Below, one piece after another: positions 1 to 11,099 of a DNA stretch of 64,000 nt. Origin of the DNA: Euphorbia lathyris (lineage: Eukaryota; Streptophyta; Magnoliopsida; Malpighiales; Euphorbiaceae). A program made the position numbers and the translations under genes. A model generated the notes under the pieces. That model did no database searches and was not told the origin of the DNA. It was given only the letters and a program-made list of their open reading frames with translations. The stretch spans positions 67,543,001 through 67,607,000 of the forward strand of contig NC_088918.1 of the NCBI RefSeq assembly GCF_963576675.1. Reading direction: 5' to 3'. Within the stretch, counting starts at the first letter, position 1; every line of letters begins with the position of its first letter.

Positions 1-119
1 TCGAGCGAGCTGGCATGGCCAGCTCGTGTCGAGCTGGCCTTCGTAGGCCAGCTCACCGAGCTGGCTGTGCCAGCTTGCCGAGCTGGCCTGCGCAAGGCCA
101 GCTCGCCGAGCTGCCCTGC
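1..119. repeat. Array of GAGCTGGC / GCCAGCTC palindromes in the 5' LTR
   Basis: At least four tandem inverted repeats are seen, each an arm GAGCTGGC(C), a loop of 3-7 bases, and the arm (G)GCCAGCTC, joined by short CG-rich linkers. The array is far richer in GC than the rest of the LTR and sits about 110 bases upstream of the TATA box. The 3' LTR holds a longer, differently arranged version at 8049-8264. Confidence 0.9.
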
Positions 120-145
120 GGGAATCAGTCAAAAGACTGATTCCC
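120..145. repeat. 11-bp stem, 4-base-loop hairpin in the LTR
   Basis: The arms GGGAATCAGTC and GACTGATTCCC pair perfectly across an AAAA loop. The same hairpin is in the 3' LTR at 8264-8289 with one mismatch (TTCTC for TTCCC). Confidence 0.85.
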
Positions 146-230
146 GGCCCCACGAAGTCACGATTGACCCCACGACTTCCCACCTGTAAAAGGATACGAA
201 TTAGGTCAGAAAGAGGGCCCGAACCGCGTC

Positions 231-238
231 TATAAATA
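231..238 (+). promoter_or_regulatory. LTR TATA box
   Basis: TATAAATA lies in a context (GCGTCTATAAATAGG) conserved in the other LTR. It is the best core promoter candidate for the genomic transcript. Confidence 0.7.
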
Positions 239-917
239 GGAATTTCCAATTGTAAATTAGATATCTTTCATTCTTGTAAATTACCTTAGCTTTTCACCCT
301 TGAAGAATCCTCTCCACCTCCTCCATCTCCTTCAACCTCCATTGAAGAAGCTCCAAAGCTCCGAAGCTCCATCCACCGAGGATTATTCAAGGTCCGTCCT
401 TAAGACCTAGGAAGCCGGCTGCAGGGTAGACAGGTTCCCTGAAAGGTATTTTCGTATCACCTTTTATCTTACTATGTTTGTACCCTTTGATACAGTCTAT
501 GAATCCTAGGCTAATTGTATCCCGTGACAATATTCTTCGCCTTTAATGATATTTTAGCTCTTGTTTTGTTCTATGATTCATTTATTTAATCTTTGTCTTA
601 CGCTTTATTCAATTGGTTTAACTCATTCAAAAGCCCCAAAATCTAGTAGACACATATTGTGAGCTGAATCTGACCTAGTCAGAGCCTAGGAGATTGACGA
701 CCTTTTAGTTGATTAAGCCCAAATTGCTGAGCCTTAGACCTAGTTTCGGCCTTACAAGGGAATCACGCACTAGGGACTTTAGGAGGGTAAGTAGGGTTAA
801 TCGCCTTGAATACAAGTGACTTAGATTAGGTTTTTAATCTATTGACCTAACAATCTATCTTCATCATTATTGTTCATACCATGTTCCTTCGGGTAATTGC
901 ATTAGTGAAAGATCACT

Positions 918-1036
918 TAGGAGTAGTTTAACTTAATTAGGAGTAGAATAACTTAGTTAGGAGTAGAATAACTTAGTTTGAATTAGTATAACTTAGCTAG
1001 GAGTAGCATAATTCAACTAGGAGTAGATTAACTTAG
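918..1036 (+). repeat. ~20-bp tandem repeat inside the LTR
   Basis: About six degenerate units of TAGGAGTAGAATAACTTAGT. The 3' LTR copy (about 9062-9160) has one unit fewer; the extra unit here reads roughly 977-996. Confidence 0.85.
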
Positions 1037-1224
1037 ACAAAACCAAATCAAAACCCACACAGCCTAGATAACACCTGAGACCAAGTAGCTCGATACTTGT
1101 AGTAAATAAATCATGTGGATTCGATACCTGGACTTGTCCAGATTTTATTACTTGATAACGACGGGGTACACTTATCCCTTAGTGAGCCTTGCGGTACCGA
1201 ACGCCGTGAGGCGCATCAAGTTTT

Positions 1225-1242
1225 TGGCGCCGTTGTCGGGGA
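1225..1242 (+). other. Primer-binding site, tRNA-Asp type
   Basis: TGGCGCCGTTGTCGGGGA is complementary to the 3' end of plant tRNA-Asp with one mismatch (T for C in the GTTGCC stretch). It starts six bases after the LTR end, as usual for Athila elements. Confidence 0.88.
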
Positions 1243-1602
1243 TTTATTTCTTCTGCAATATCGAACCAAAGGTTGATTTGTTAGTTTAGGCATTCCTTGT
1301 GAATACCCTTTGTTTATATCGTTTATACCTGTTTATAGATAATTCTTTATAACTTCTATACTTGTTCATATCTGTTGTATTTGTTCATAATATATCTACA
1401 CTTGTTTATATTTATACTTGGTTAAAACTATACTTGTTTATATACGATTCTTTTGTGAATATTCTTTGTTCATATCATATATACTTGTTTAAATTTATAC
1501 TTGTTTATACAAATAATTGTTAATATATCGTCATACAATCATTTCATACGATCTGTAGTATTATACTTCTTATATACTTGTAAAATCTTCCTTTCAGCAA
1601 TC

Positions 1603-4600
1603 ATGGACAACAGAACTCCAAAACCGTCCATGACTGACCTCAACAAGAAAATGGATTCCCTTGTGGCCTCCTTTGGCCGTAACAGTCAAACAAGGACACC
1701 ATTTTCTGCACGATGTGGCCAGAATCATCCCGGTGAGGTATGCCATGTCAACCACCATATACCTAGAGGTGAGAATGTAAGTTATTTGGGTAATTGTCAA
1801 AGGTATAACTTTGAACCCCCAACTTATAACTTCTATGATCGGGAGCACACACGATATCCGCCAGGGCCATACGTGGCACCCACGGATAATCTTCCATATC
1901 CCCCTTCTAATTCTAATTTTTATGACAGGCAAACAGAGCGCTCAGAAGGGATAATGGCTCTCTTGAGGGAGATATCAGTCCGACTTGCAGCCAACGAGGA
2001 GGTGTGTAGAACCCTGAGCAACCAACTCACTGCGATCAGACAGGAGGAAAGGGAATGCCAAGAGGCACTCCTCTCACGAGAGGAAACGGTTCAAGCCATC
2101 GCCTTGAGAAGTGGCAAGGAAATGGACACACTCGTACTACCCCAATCACAAACACAACCGTCACCTCAGGTAAGTAAGGAACCGGAAGTGGTAAGCAACC
2201 CCGGTCCCGTGTCTAAAACTTCAGCTCCTGAAGCAGCTGTAGAAAAAGTAGTTAGGCCTTATGCACCAAAATTACCATTTCCCCAGAAACAGAAAAATGC
2301 CAACTTAGATAAGAAATTTGCTAGATTTTCGGAAATCCTCAGTAGATTAGAAATCAATATTCCATTAATGGAAGCACTAGAGGAAATTCCAAACTATGCA
2401 AAATTTCTTAAGGACATGTTGTCGAAAAAGAAAAAGTTTGGGGAGAATGAGATAATGGCCTTAACAGAACAATGTTCGGCCATAATCACCCATAAATTGC
2501 CCCCCAAGCTTCAAGATCAATGGAGCTTTACCATCCCGTGTAGGATAGGCAACATGCATATAGATAGGGCACTATGCGATTTAGGAGCAAGTATTAATTT
2601 AATGCCTTTATCTATTTTCAGGAAATTGGGACTCGGAGAACCCAAACCAACAAATATGACATTACAGCTAGCGGACAGGTCGGTCGCACGACCTCGGGGC
2701 ATAGTTGAAGATGTATTGGTAAAGGTGGATAAACTGATCTTCCCGGTCGATTTCGTGGTCCTCGACATGGAAGAAGATGACTCCGTCCCCATTCTCCTCG
2801 GGAGACCGTTCCTTGCAACCGGTAGGACAATGATAGATGTTCATAGAGGTAAACTGGTCCTAAGGATGCAAGACGAAGAGGTAACATTTAATGTTTATGA
2901 ATCCATGAAATTTCCTCATGAGCGTTCCAAAAGCTGTAATTTTGTAGATGCGTTGATAGATGAATGTGTTGAGGAAGTTAACCATAGCATAAGAGAGGCC
3001 TCTTTGGAACTTGATTTAGGTAGTGAGGAATGTGAGGACTTAAATGAACCATTCGAAGACCTCCCACCTGAAAAATGTTATTGGGTAAAGGGTAGAAAAG
3101 AGGACCTTGATCGTGAGATCAAGCCTAAACCTAAAACCTCACTGGAGGTACCTCCAGAACTGGAGCTCAAACCCTTACCCAGCAATTTGAAATATGTTTT
3201 TCTTCAGCCTCCTACAGATTTACCCGTTATTATCTCTTCTTTATTGGCAGTTGAACAGGAAGTAAGATTGGTAGAGGTGCTGAAAAAACATAAAGGAGCC
3301 TTTGGGTGGTCAATCCATGACATCAAAGGTATCGACCCCAAAATCTGCACACATAGGATTTTTCTTGAGGAAGAGATCAAGCCATCTGCTCAACCCCAAT
3401 GCCAGCTCAATCCTAACATGAAAGATGTGGTAAAAGCCGAGGTCATAAAAATCCTCGATGCAGGTATCATCTTTCCAATTTCTGACAGCCAATGGGTAAG
3501 TCCGGTGCAATGTGTGCCCAAAAAGGGGGGAACAACAGTAATGGAAAATGAGAAAGGGAAATTAATCCCAACTAGAAAGGTTACGGATTGGCGTGTATGC
3601 ATTGACTATAGGAAATTGAACAAAGCCACCCGTAAAGACCACTTTCCTTTACCATTTATCGATCAAATGTTGGAACGTTTGGCAGGGCACGAATTTTTCT
3701 GCACTTTAGACGGGTTGTCCGGTTATATGCAAATTCCTATGGACCCTTTGGACCAAGAGAAAACCACATTCACTTGTCCCTATGGAACTTTTGCATATAG
3801 GCGGATGCCTTTCGGATTATGTAATGCTCCTGCCACATTCCAACGCTGCATGATGGCTATGTTTTCTGACATGGTTGAAGAGTTCCTAGAGATTTTTATG
3901 GATGATTTTAATGTTGTAGGACCTACTTTTGATCAATGTCTTGAAAACCTGGACCAAGTCTTAGAACGTTGTGAAAACAAGAACTTGGCACTCAATTGGG
4001 AAAAGTGCCAGTTTATGGTCCAAAATTGTATAGTGCTAGGACACAAGGTGTCGGAAAAAGGGATTGAGGTCGATCCGATAAAAATTGAGGTGATTGAAAA
4101 ACTGCCTCCTCCTACCAATGTAAAATTGGTTAGAAGCTTTTTAGGACATGCGGGGTTTTATAGGCGATTCATAAAGGATTTCTCAAAAATCACTAAACCC
4201 CTCACTCAATTATTACTAAAGGATGCTGATTTTAATTTTAATGAAGAATGTATGTCTGCTTTTAAATTATTGAAAAAGAAATTAATTGAAGCACCTGTTA
4301 TGGTAAGCTCGGATTGGTCCATTCCCTTTGAATTAATGTGCGATGCCAGCGATCTAGCTGTAGGAGACTGTCTTGGACAGAGGGTGGATAAACTTTTTCG
4401 CTCAATCTTCTATGCTAGCAAAACCTTAAATGATGCACAACAGAATTATTCAATAACTGAAAAGGAATTGCTAGCTGTAGTTTTTGCCTTTGATAAATTT
4501 AGATCTTATTTGGTGCTCTCTAAGGTGATTGTTTTTACTAACCATGCAGCTTTAAGATATTTGATGAGTAAGCAAGATGCAAAACCTAGGTTGATCCGCT

Positions 4601-6068
4601 GGATTTGACTACTCCAGGAATTTGACATCAAGATCAAAGACAAGAAAGGAGTGGAGAACGTAATAGCGGATCACCTATCCAGGTTAGAGTCAGATCAGAA
4701 ACTCTTAGAACATGAGGCGATCAAGGAGGTATTTCCGGACGAAATATTATATTCGGTAAAAACTCTCCCTTGGTTTGCAGACATCGCGAACTACAAAGTC
4801 GGTAACATTCTTCCTCCTAATTTAGATACAAGCAAAAAACGTAAGTTTATGTTTGAGAACAAACAATATTTTTGGGAAGAACCGTATTTATTTCGATTCT
4901 GCACTGATGGCATGATTAGGAGATGTATACCTGAAGAGGAGGTAGATTCAGTGATTAATATGTGTCATTCTAGAGAACCAGGTGGCCACTTCGGGCCAGA
5001 TAGGACAGTGGAAAAAATCCTCCAAAGTGGGTTTTGGTGGCCACAAATGCATAATGATGTTAGTAGCTATATTAAATATTGTGATGCATGTCAGAGAGTA
5101 GGGAATATCTCTAGGAGAAACGAGATGCTTCAACAAGGCATACTCGTATGTGAGCTATTTGATGTTTGGGGCATAGATTTTATGGGTCCCTCCCTATGTC
5201 GCAAAACAACCAATACATTCTTGTAGCGGTTGACTATGTTTCCAAATGGGTAGAAGCGGAAGCTCTACCCACAAATGATGCTCGTGTGGTGATGAGATTT
5301 TTGAAAAAGAATATTTTTACCAGATTCGGCACCCCCCGGACCATCATCAGTGATGGGAGATCCCATTTCTGCAATAGGCAATTTGACATGTTGCTCCAAA
5401 AGTATGGCGTGGCTCATAGGGTTGCAACACCCTACCACCCTCAGACTAGTGGTCAGGTAGAAGTGTCAAATAGAGAGCTGAAATGTATTCTTGAGAAAAC
5501 AGTAGGGAATGCTAGAAAAGACTGGAGCCTTAAGCTGGATGATGCTCTTTGGGCATACCGAACAACTTTCAAGACTCCCATAGGAATGTCCCCCTATCGT
5601 TTAGTTTTCGGAAAATCTTGTCATTTACCTGTTGAACTAGAACATAAGGCCTATTGGGCACTGAAATATTTAAATTTTGACCCTAAACTTTCAGGTGAAC
5701 TACGGTTAACTCAGCTGCACAAACTGGATGAGCTCCGGTACAATTCCTACGAGAATGCCAAGCTATACAAAGAACGAACCAAAAGGGTGCATGATAGGAA
5801 AGTACAAAAGAAAACCTTTCAGATAGGTGATCAAGTACTACTATACAACTCCCGATTGAGATTTTTTCCTGGAAAACTCAAAAGTAGATGGTATGGACCA
5901 TTCTCAGTTATCAATGCACACCCCTCCGGAATGGTTGAAATCGAGGGGAAGGATGGGATCACCCAAAAAGTAAACGGGCACCGCCTCAAGCTTTATCTTG
6001 GCAAGGATAATTCGGACGTGCAAGTTCTGCGCCTGCAGACAACTACAGAATGGGGGACTGATCAATAA
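1603..6068 (+). pseudogene. Defective gag-pol of the Athila-like element
   Basis: The polyprotein would encode Gag remnant, aspartic protease, reverse transcriptase, RNase H and integrase for replication by reverse transcription. ATG 1603 is the first start followed by element-like protein. What remains of Gag is its C-terminal part: a degenerate zinc-knuckle-like C-GQNH-C stretch near residue 37 and the AIALRSGKE motif before protease. The protease (about 2540-2870) has DLGAS in place of DTGAS, common in this lineage. RT (about 3560-4000) shows FMDDF at the active site. RNase H reaches 4608, where a TGA interrupts the frame. The integrase zinc finger (HX3H around 4970, CDAC near 5083) and core follow; a one-base loss near 5188-5192 shifts frame, and the core with its D and E residues continues to 6068. 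A capsid domain would be expected upstream of 1603 but only ~360 non-coding bases are there. Confidence 0.9.
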
Positions 6069-7615
6069 GTTATCTTCTCCACCCTAACTCTTTACACTCG
6101 TGTTTTATGATTTTAGATGCAATGTTGGAACTTATTGTATATTTTAAGTGTGAGGAGGAGGGGTAGACAAACTTACAAAAATTTGTATAATTTTTAAATT
6201 TTTGTTGCGTCGTGTCTAGTTTAGTTTAACGTTTTCGGGTTTTATTTATGTTTTTGCTTGTTTAGGACCTAAAACCGTGAACCTCCTTCGAATCTAAACT
6301 TCGTTATTTGTTTCTGAGGGCTGGGAACCGAATCTAAAATTGCATGACAACTAGTTTAGGTGTAGGACACAATCCCTGTATCTGTAAAAGCATGAGCTAA
6401 AGTTTGCATTTAGACCCTACTTTTGAAGAAATGCTAAAATCATTACTTAGGTAGATAACTTAAGAATTGAAGGCATGTGATATTAAACTTGAGTTTGGGG
6501 AGAACTAGTAAGCACAAATTTGAAACCCAAGAACTGTGAGTTGAATTTGAGCCCAAGAGCGAACATCAAAAAGCTATTTTTCTTGACATTTTTGTGTGAA
6601 TGCTTTGACTTGTGGAAAGATTACAGATTTTGCACCTAATACTGAGTTGAACCTACATGCGATGATTTGAGATGTTAAACGATGAATCGGCCTCATTAGA
6701 ATTAACATTTTCTTTACCTTATTTTCTCTTTTTCATCCCCTCTAGGAAGCCCCTTTGAGCCTGTATTTTTGTAGTTTGTATATTTTTCTTTCGTTCTAAC
6801 CCAAATTTTTGCAAACCATCACTTGGTTTGTTGCTTAACCCGAGTTTTTGCAAAGCTCGCATTGATCCTTTGTTTTCTTCTAGCGCTTTATCTTTGTTTA
6901 TGGCACCATAGTAGCAAGCCAAAAGGCTAAGAAGTGAATGAGCATTACTATCCAAAAAGAAAAAAAAAAAAAAAAGAAAAAAAGAAAAGAAAAAGGAAAG
7001 AGACGAACAAAATCAGGAGAAGCATATCTCCCAAGTCTTAAAATTAGAACGTCTCATAAAAAAAAATATGTGAATAAAAAGCTCAATCACTTCACAATTT
7101 GCTAAAGCCATTTTAAACTTTGTTTTTCTAGCGCTAGAACTCCTAACCCTTGTTGTACCTATAACCCTCTAACCACATTACAACCCCAATTCGAGGCTGT
7201 TTTTGATATCATCGGAGTCATATAGCATAGTAGAGGAACCCGGATGAACGTGCAAAATCAACGTAATCCTAAGCAAGAACATAAGTCGAGAGTAAACACT
7301 TTATCCACCAAAATTGTGTGAATTAAGTGAACTACCTATGGTGAGGTGTTTTATTTAGCTATCCCCTTAAGCTCGTTTCATTGAACATGTGTCCTTTTTC
7401 TTAAACATATGACCTGTGATAATTGAAATGCGGCTTTTGAATATCGTGTCTCTACTTTGTATTTCCGAATGCATGTAATTACAGATGCTCGAACTTGTGT
7501 CAAACACCTAGTCAAACCAGGAGGTTTTCTAGCTTGCTTGTGATTGCGGGTATAATTTTTTTTAGTTTACTTGGGGACAAGTAAAGTTTTAAGTGCGAGG
7601 AGGTTTGATAGGGGT
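6069..7615 (+). other. Non-coding 3' region between pol and 3' LTR
   Basis: About 1.5 kb with no open frame resembling a protein. In Athila elements this position can hold an env-like gene; I see none. It contains a purine-rich run (6956-7003, almost all A and G) and an isolated polypurine-like string at 6150-6166. Confidence 0.7.
7601..7615 (+). other. Polypurine tract of the Athila-like element
   Basis: AAGTGCGAGGAGGTT directly precedes the TG that opens the 3' LTR, the position and composition expected of the plus-strand primer. Confidence 0.75.
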
Positions 7616-8048
7616 CATAAACCCCTATCTTTGGGTACGGTTTTAGGACGGTTTTTAGCGTTATTTCATGAATAAGCGAGCAATTCTCGCATTTATATGC
7701 TTTTGTGTGAGTTAGTTAGGAATTGAAAATGTTTTATTTACTTTTCGTTGTTTAGGCTCGTTTTCTGGTTATTTTAGGCAAATATGGCTGAAATAGCATG
7801 TACGTTAAATTTCCATTACCTTTATAGCTAATTGATCCGCCAAAAGTCGCACCAAAACAGAGTGTTTACTCAAAATGAGCGATTGGCGGGTCAATTTAGT
7901 CTCGAAACTAATGTTATTTGCAGTTTACGTGCATGTGCAGGCTAAAGTAGGAACGAGTTCGGGTGAAAGTTGCATTTCGGGACATCCGACAGTCGCGCAA
8001 GGCGTTCTGGGCATTCCCGCTCATCGAAATGGCCTTTTTGGGGCTAGA

Positions 8049-8264
8049 TCGGCGAGCTGGCATTGCCAGCCCATCGAGCAGGCCTTTAAGGGGCCAGCTC
8101 GGCGAGCTGGCTATCTCAGCTCAGCTGAGCTGGCCTTCGTAGGCTAGCTCGCCGAGCTGGCCCTCAGGGGCTAGCTCGGGCGAGCTGGAGGCCAGCTCGC
8201 GACGAGCTAGCCTGCACAAGGCCAGCTGGCCGAGCTGGCGCCCAGCTCGGTGAGCTGCCCTATG
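8049..8264. repeat. Array of GAGCTGGC / GCCAGCTC palindromes in the 3' LTR
   Basis: About seven inverted-repeat units built from the same 8-base word as 1-119, with more point changes (GAGCaGGC, GctAGCTC) and a different order and number of units. The last units before the flanking hairpin include one that the 5' LTR lacks. Confidence 0.88.
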
Positions 8265-8374
8265 GGAATCAGTCAAAAGACTGATTCTCGGCCCCACGAA
8301 GTCACGATTGACCCCACGACTTCCCACCTGTAAAAGGATACGAATTAGGTCAGAAAGAGGGCCCGAACTGCGTC

Positions 8375-8382
8375 TATAAATA
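8375..8382 (+). promoter_or_regulatory. TATA box of the 3' LTR
   Basis: TATAAATA in the same context as 231-238; here it could drive outward transcription toward 9343 and beyond. Confidence 0.6.
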
Positions 8383-9388
8383 GGAATTTCCAATTGTAAA
8401 TTAGATATCTTTCATTCTTGTAAATTACCTTAGCTTTTCACCCTTGAAGAATCCTCTCCACCTCCTCCATCTCCTTCAACCTCCATTGAAGAAGCTCCAA
8501 AGCTCCGAAGCTCCATCCACCGAGGATTATTCAAGGTCCGTCCTTAAGACCTAGGAAGCCGGCTGCAGGGTAGACAGGTTCCTTGAAAGGTATTTTCGTA
8601 TCACCTTTTATCTTACTATGTTTGTACCCTTTGATACAGTCTATGAATCCTAGGCTAATTGTATCCCGTGACAATATTCTTCGCCTTTAATGATATTTTA
8701 GCTCTTGTTTTGTTCTATGATTCATTTATTTAATCTTTGTCTTACGCTTTATTCAATTGGTTTAACTCATTCAAAAGCCCCAAAATCTAGTAGACATATA
8801 TTATGAGCTGAATCTGACCTAGTCAGAGCCTAGGAGATTGACGACCTCTTAGTTGATTAAGCCCAAATTGCTGAGCCTTTGACCTAGTTTCGGCCTTACA
8901 AGGGAATCACGCACTAGGGACTTCAGGAGGGTAAGTAGGGTTAATCGCCTTAAATACAAGTGACTTAGATTAGGTTTTTAATCTATTGACCTAACAATCT
9001 ATCTTCATCATTATTGTTCATACCATGTTCCTTCGGGTAATTGCATTAGTGAAAGATTACTTAGGAGTAGTTTAACTTAATTAGGAGTAGAATAACTTAG
9101 TTAGGAGTAGAATAACTTAGCTAGGAGTAGCATAATTCAACTAGGAGTAGATTAACTTAGACAAAACCAACACAAAACCCACACATCCTAGATAACACCT
9201 GAGACCAAGTAGCTCGATACTTGTAGTAAATAAATCCTATGGATTCGATACCTGGACTTGTCCAGATTTTATTACTTGATAATGACGGGGTACACTTATC
9301 CCTTAGTGAGCCTTGCGGTATCAAACGCCGCGAGGCGCATCAGTTACAACAAGCATGGATAGCCTCAAAAAATAAATAAAAACAAGTG

Positions 9389-11091
9389 CTACTGTTCGAT
9401 GTTGGTGGCATCAGGAATTTGCTCGTTAGAACTGGGGCGGGTCTCCACTCCCTTATTGAATGTTGCTTTGGGAGAAGTACCAAATACTTCCACCTCAATA
9501 ACGCTTCCTGGATCCTCCAGGGAATCATACAGTCGAGCCTCCTCCTCGATAGGGATCTCCACCTCAGGCTCCACTAGCTCCACACCAGGATTATCTTGCC
9601 TATATGCGACACACATCCTTTCTGCAAAGTAAGCCGCCTTTAGGCCCAAAATTACTTCCTGATCAGCTAGTTTCTTGATCAAGTCTGGCTTTTCGACTTG
9701 AAGTTGGGTGTTTTCATCAATCAGAACTTTGTTCTTCTCTGCTTGAGCATGAGAAAGAAGAATGGTAGCTTGATGGTTTGCATGTTCGGTAGACAGTTGA
9801 TCCCTCAGCTTGATGATATCCGTGACGTAGGTGGCGGCCTCTAGCATGGCATCCTTTACATCGTTCAAATGGTAACCAAAGCACTTGAGGAAAAATAAGA
9901 GATAATAAAAAAAATATATGGGGATAAATACCGCAAAAGACTTATTGATCGCCATGTTGAGGTGGCTCATGGGAGGGCATTTGACGGAATCCTCTGCCAC
10001 ACGGGGTAGTTCCCTCAAAGCCTCATAGAAATCGTCCATCACACGATTGTCTAATGGGGCAACGTCAGGACCATATGCCCCTACCCAGTATCGCCCTATA
10101 CGAGGCTTTTCCTCCTGAAAGCCAATAAAAAGAAGTTAAAGAGCAAATCTTAAACAAAGGATGAGCTGCAAAGGAAAAGCTTAAGGGAAAGGGTTGGATC
10201 ATGGGCGGTTTTTGAACATCGCTAGAAGGATTGGAAGATCCTCCAGTACCGCTTTCCTGTATGATTAAGGAGTTAAACTTTTGGCGTTTGGACTGAGGTA
10301 GTTCATCATCCACCCAATTTATCGTAGGAGTTTCGGGAGCCGCTGGTCGCTTCTCTTTAAGTTTCACCTTCTTCATTTTGTTTCGCCTTTCTGTATACAC
10401 ATTGGATGAATTAGACCTCCCCCTGCAAAAAACGTGTGGCGTATGTTAAACATTGAAGAAAAAGGGATTACCTTCTCCAAGCCCTTTAACTTGATGAAAT
10501 TTGATGCAATGAAAGGAGTCACCCTTTCTCACAACTAGCGTGACCTCTTCTATAATGAACTCAAGGACATCGATGTACGCCCAAAATCCATTGGGTATTG
10601 AACATGTGAGGTTATAGAGGTTCTATTCTGGGGCGTTTAAAATGTACTTCAGGCCACGACCCTTAGGTTTTGGATTGTAATTCTAGGAGTTAACAAAACC
10701 GAGAGGTACGCCCTCTTGTTCTTTGATAAAAAAAGAAGGCGCTGCTCCACTCGTGAATATTGGAAATTTTAGAGTGGAAAGGGGTGTATCCGGATCCAGG
10801 TTTTAGTATAAAGGTCATGCAGTCCTCAGACTTACGGATTGTGAAAGAATGGAGGGCGCGAAAGACTCGCGTGGGAGAAGTACCAAGATTATGCGTCAGA
10901 TACGTATCATATAGTACATCCATCCAGCCATTAGGATGCAATTGACTGATGGGAATGTTAAAATATCTGAGGATATTCCCCACAACATCAGGTACTAGAT
11001 ATTCAAAACCTAAACCTATGTGGCTGACGTATGTGGTAAAGTAACCCCTAGGCGGGCTGAAGCGTGATGCTCCGGAAGTGAAACTACGCAT
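9389..11091 (-). pseudogene. Decayed 'putative gypsy-type transposon' protein gene (PF04195-like)
   Basis: Three minus-strand segments read as one protein broken by stops and shifts. The N-terminal part (11091-10690) has the pattern of the plant family annotated as putative gypsy-type transposon: FNIPISQLHPNGW, then a conserved W followed by a run of F (SSAFFFYQ). Homology seems to extend upstream past 11091 through an in-frame TGA. The middle segment (10400-10065) is basic and S/P-rich and looks like a nuclear-type linker. The C-terminal segment (10042-9389) is predicted coiled coil (KLRDQLSTEHANHQ...) with an acidic tail. The family's molecular role is not known to me; it is usually found in retroelement-derived loci. 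Part of the middle and last segments may be introns. The gene ends just 47 bases from the 3' LTR of the preceding element. Confidence 0.55.
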
Positions 11092-11099
11092 TCTAATTT

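Larger units (their letters stand above)
1..1218 (+). repeat. 5' LTR of the Athila-like element, partial
   Basis: It matches 8049-9342 almost base for base from position 121 onward and ends in GCGCATCA just before the primer-binding site. The first ~430 bases of the LTR lie left of the window. It carries a palindrome array (1-145), a TATA box (231-238) and a tandem repeat (918-1036). Confidence 0.95.
1..9342 (+). mobile_element. Athila-like Ty3/gypsy LTR retrotransposon (5' edge cut by window)
   Basis: Two near-identical long terminal repeats (1-1218 and 7616-9342) flank a tRNA-Asp primer-binding site, a gag-pol region and a long non-coding 3' part. Domain order is protease, reverse transcriptase, RNase H, integrase, which is the Ty3/gypsy order. 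The tRNA-Asp PBS, the protease motif DLGAS, the RT motif FMDDF and a long stretch between pol and the 3' LTR fit the Athila lineage. Over the alignable 1.08 kb I count about 19 substitutions plus one 20-bp repeat-unit difference between the LTRs, so the insertion is fairly young. It cannot be autonomous: pol has a stop and a frameshift, and the Gag core is absent. The left flank lies outside the window, so a target-site duplication could not be checked; the right flank begins GTTAC. Confidence 0.93.
7616..9342 (+). repeat. 3' LTR of the Athila-like element, complete (1727 bp)
   Basis: It opens TGATAGGGGT, where an 8-bp palindrome (ATAGGGGT/ACCCCTAT, 7618-7638) forms the very edge, and ends GCGCATCA. 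The TG...CA termini are intact. The TATA box is at 8375-8382. Most differences from the 5' LTR are C/T or G/A changes. Confidence 0.94.

Noticed and set aside
1..145. Regular repeats resembling a CRISPR array
   Set aside because: Units are inverted repeats with variable 3-7 base loops and no unique spacers of constant size; the DNA is plant and the block lies within a retrotransposon LTR.
6150..6166. GTGAGGAGGAGGGGTAG as the 3' LTR border
   Set aside because: Purine-rich, but no LTR sequence begins here. The LTR copy clearly starts at 7616 after AAGTGCGAGGAGGTT.
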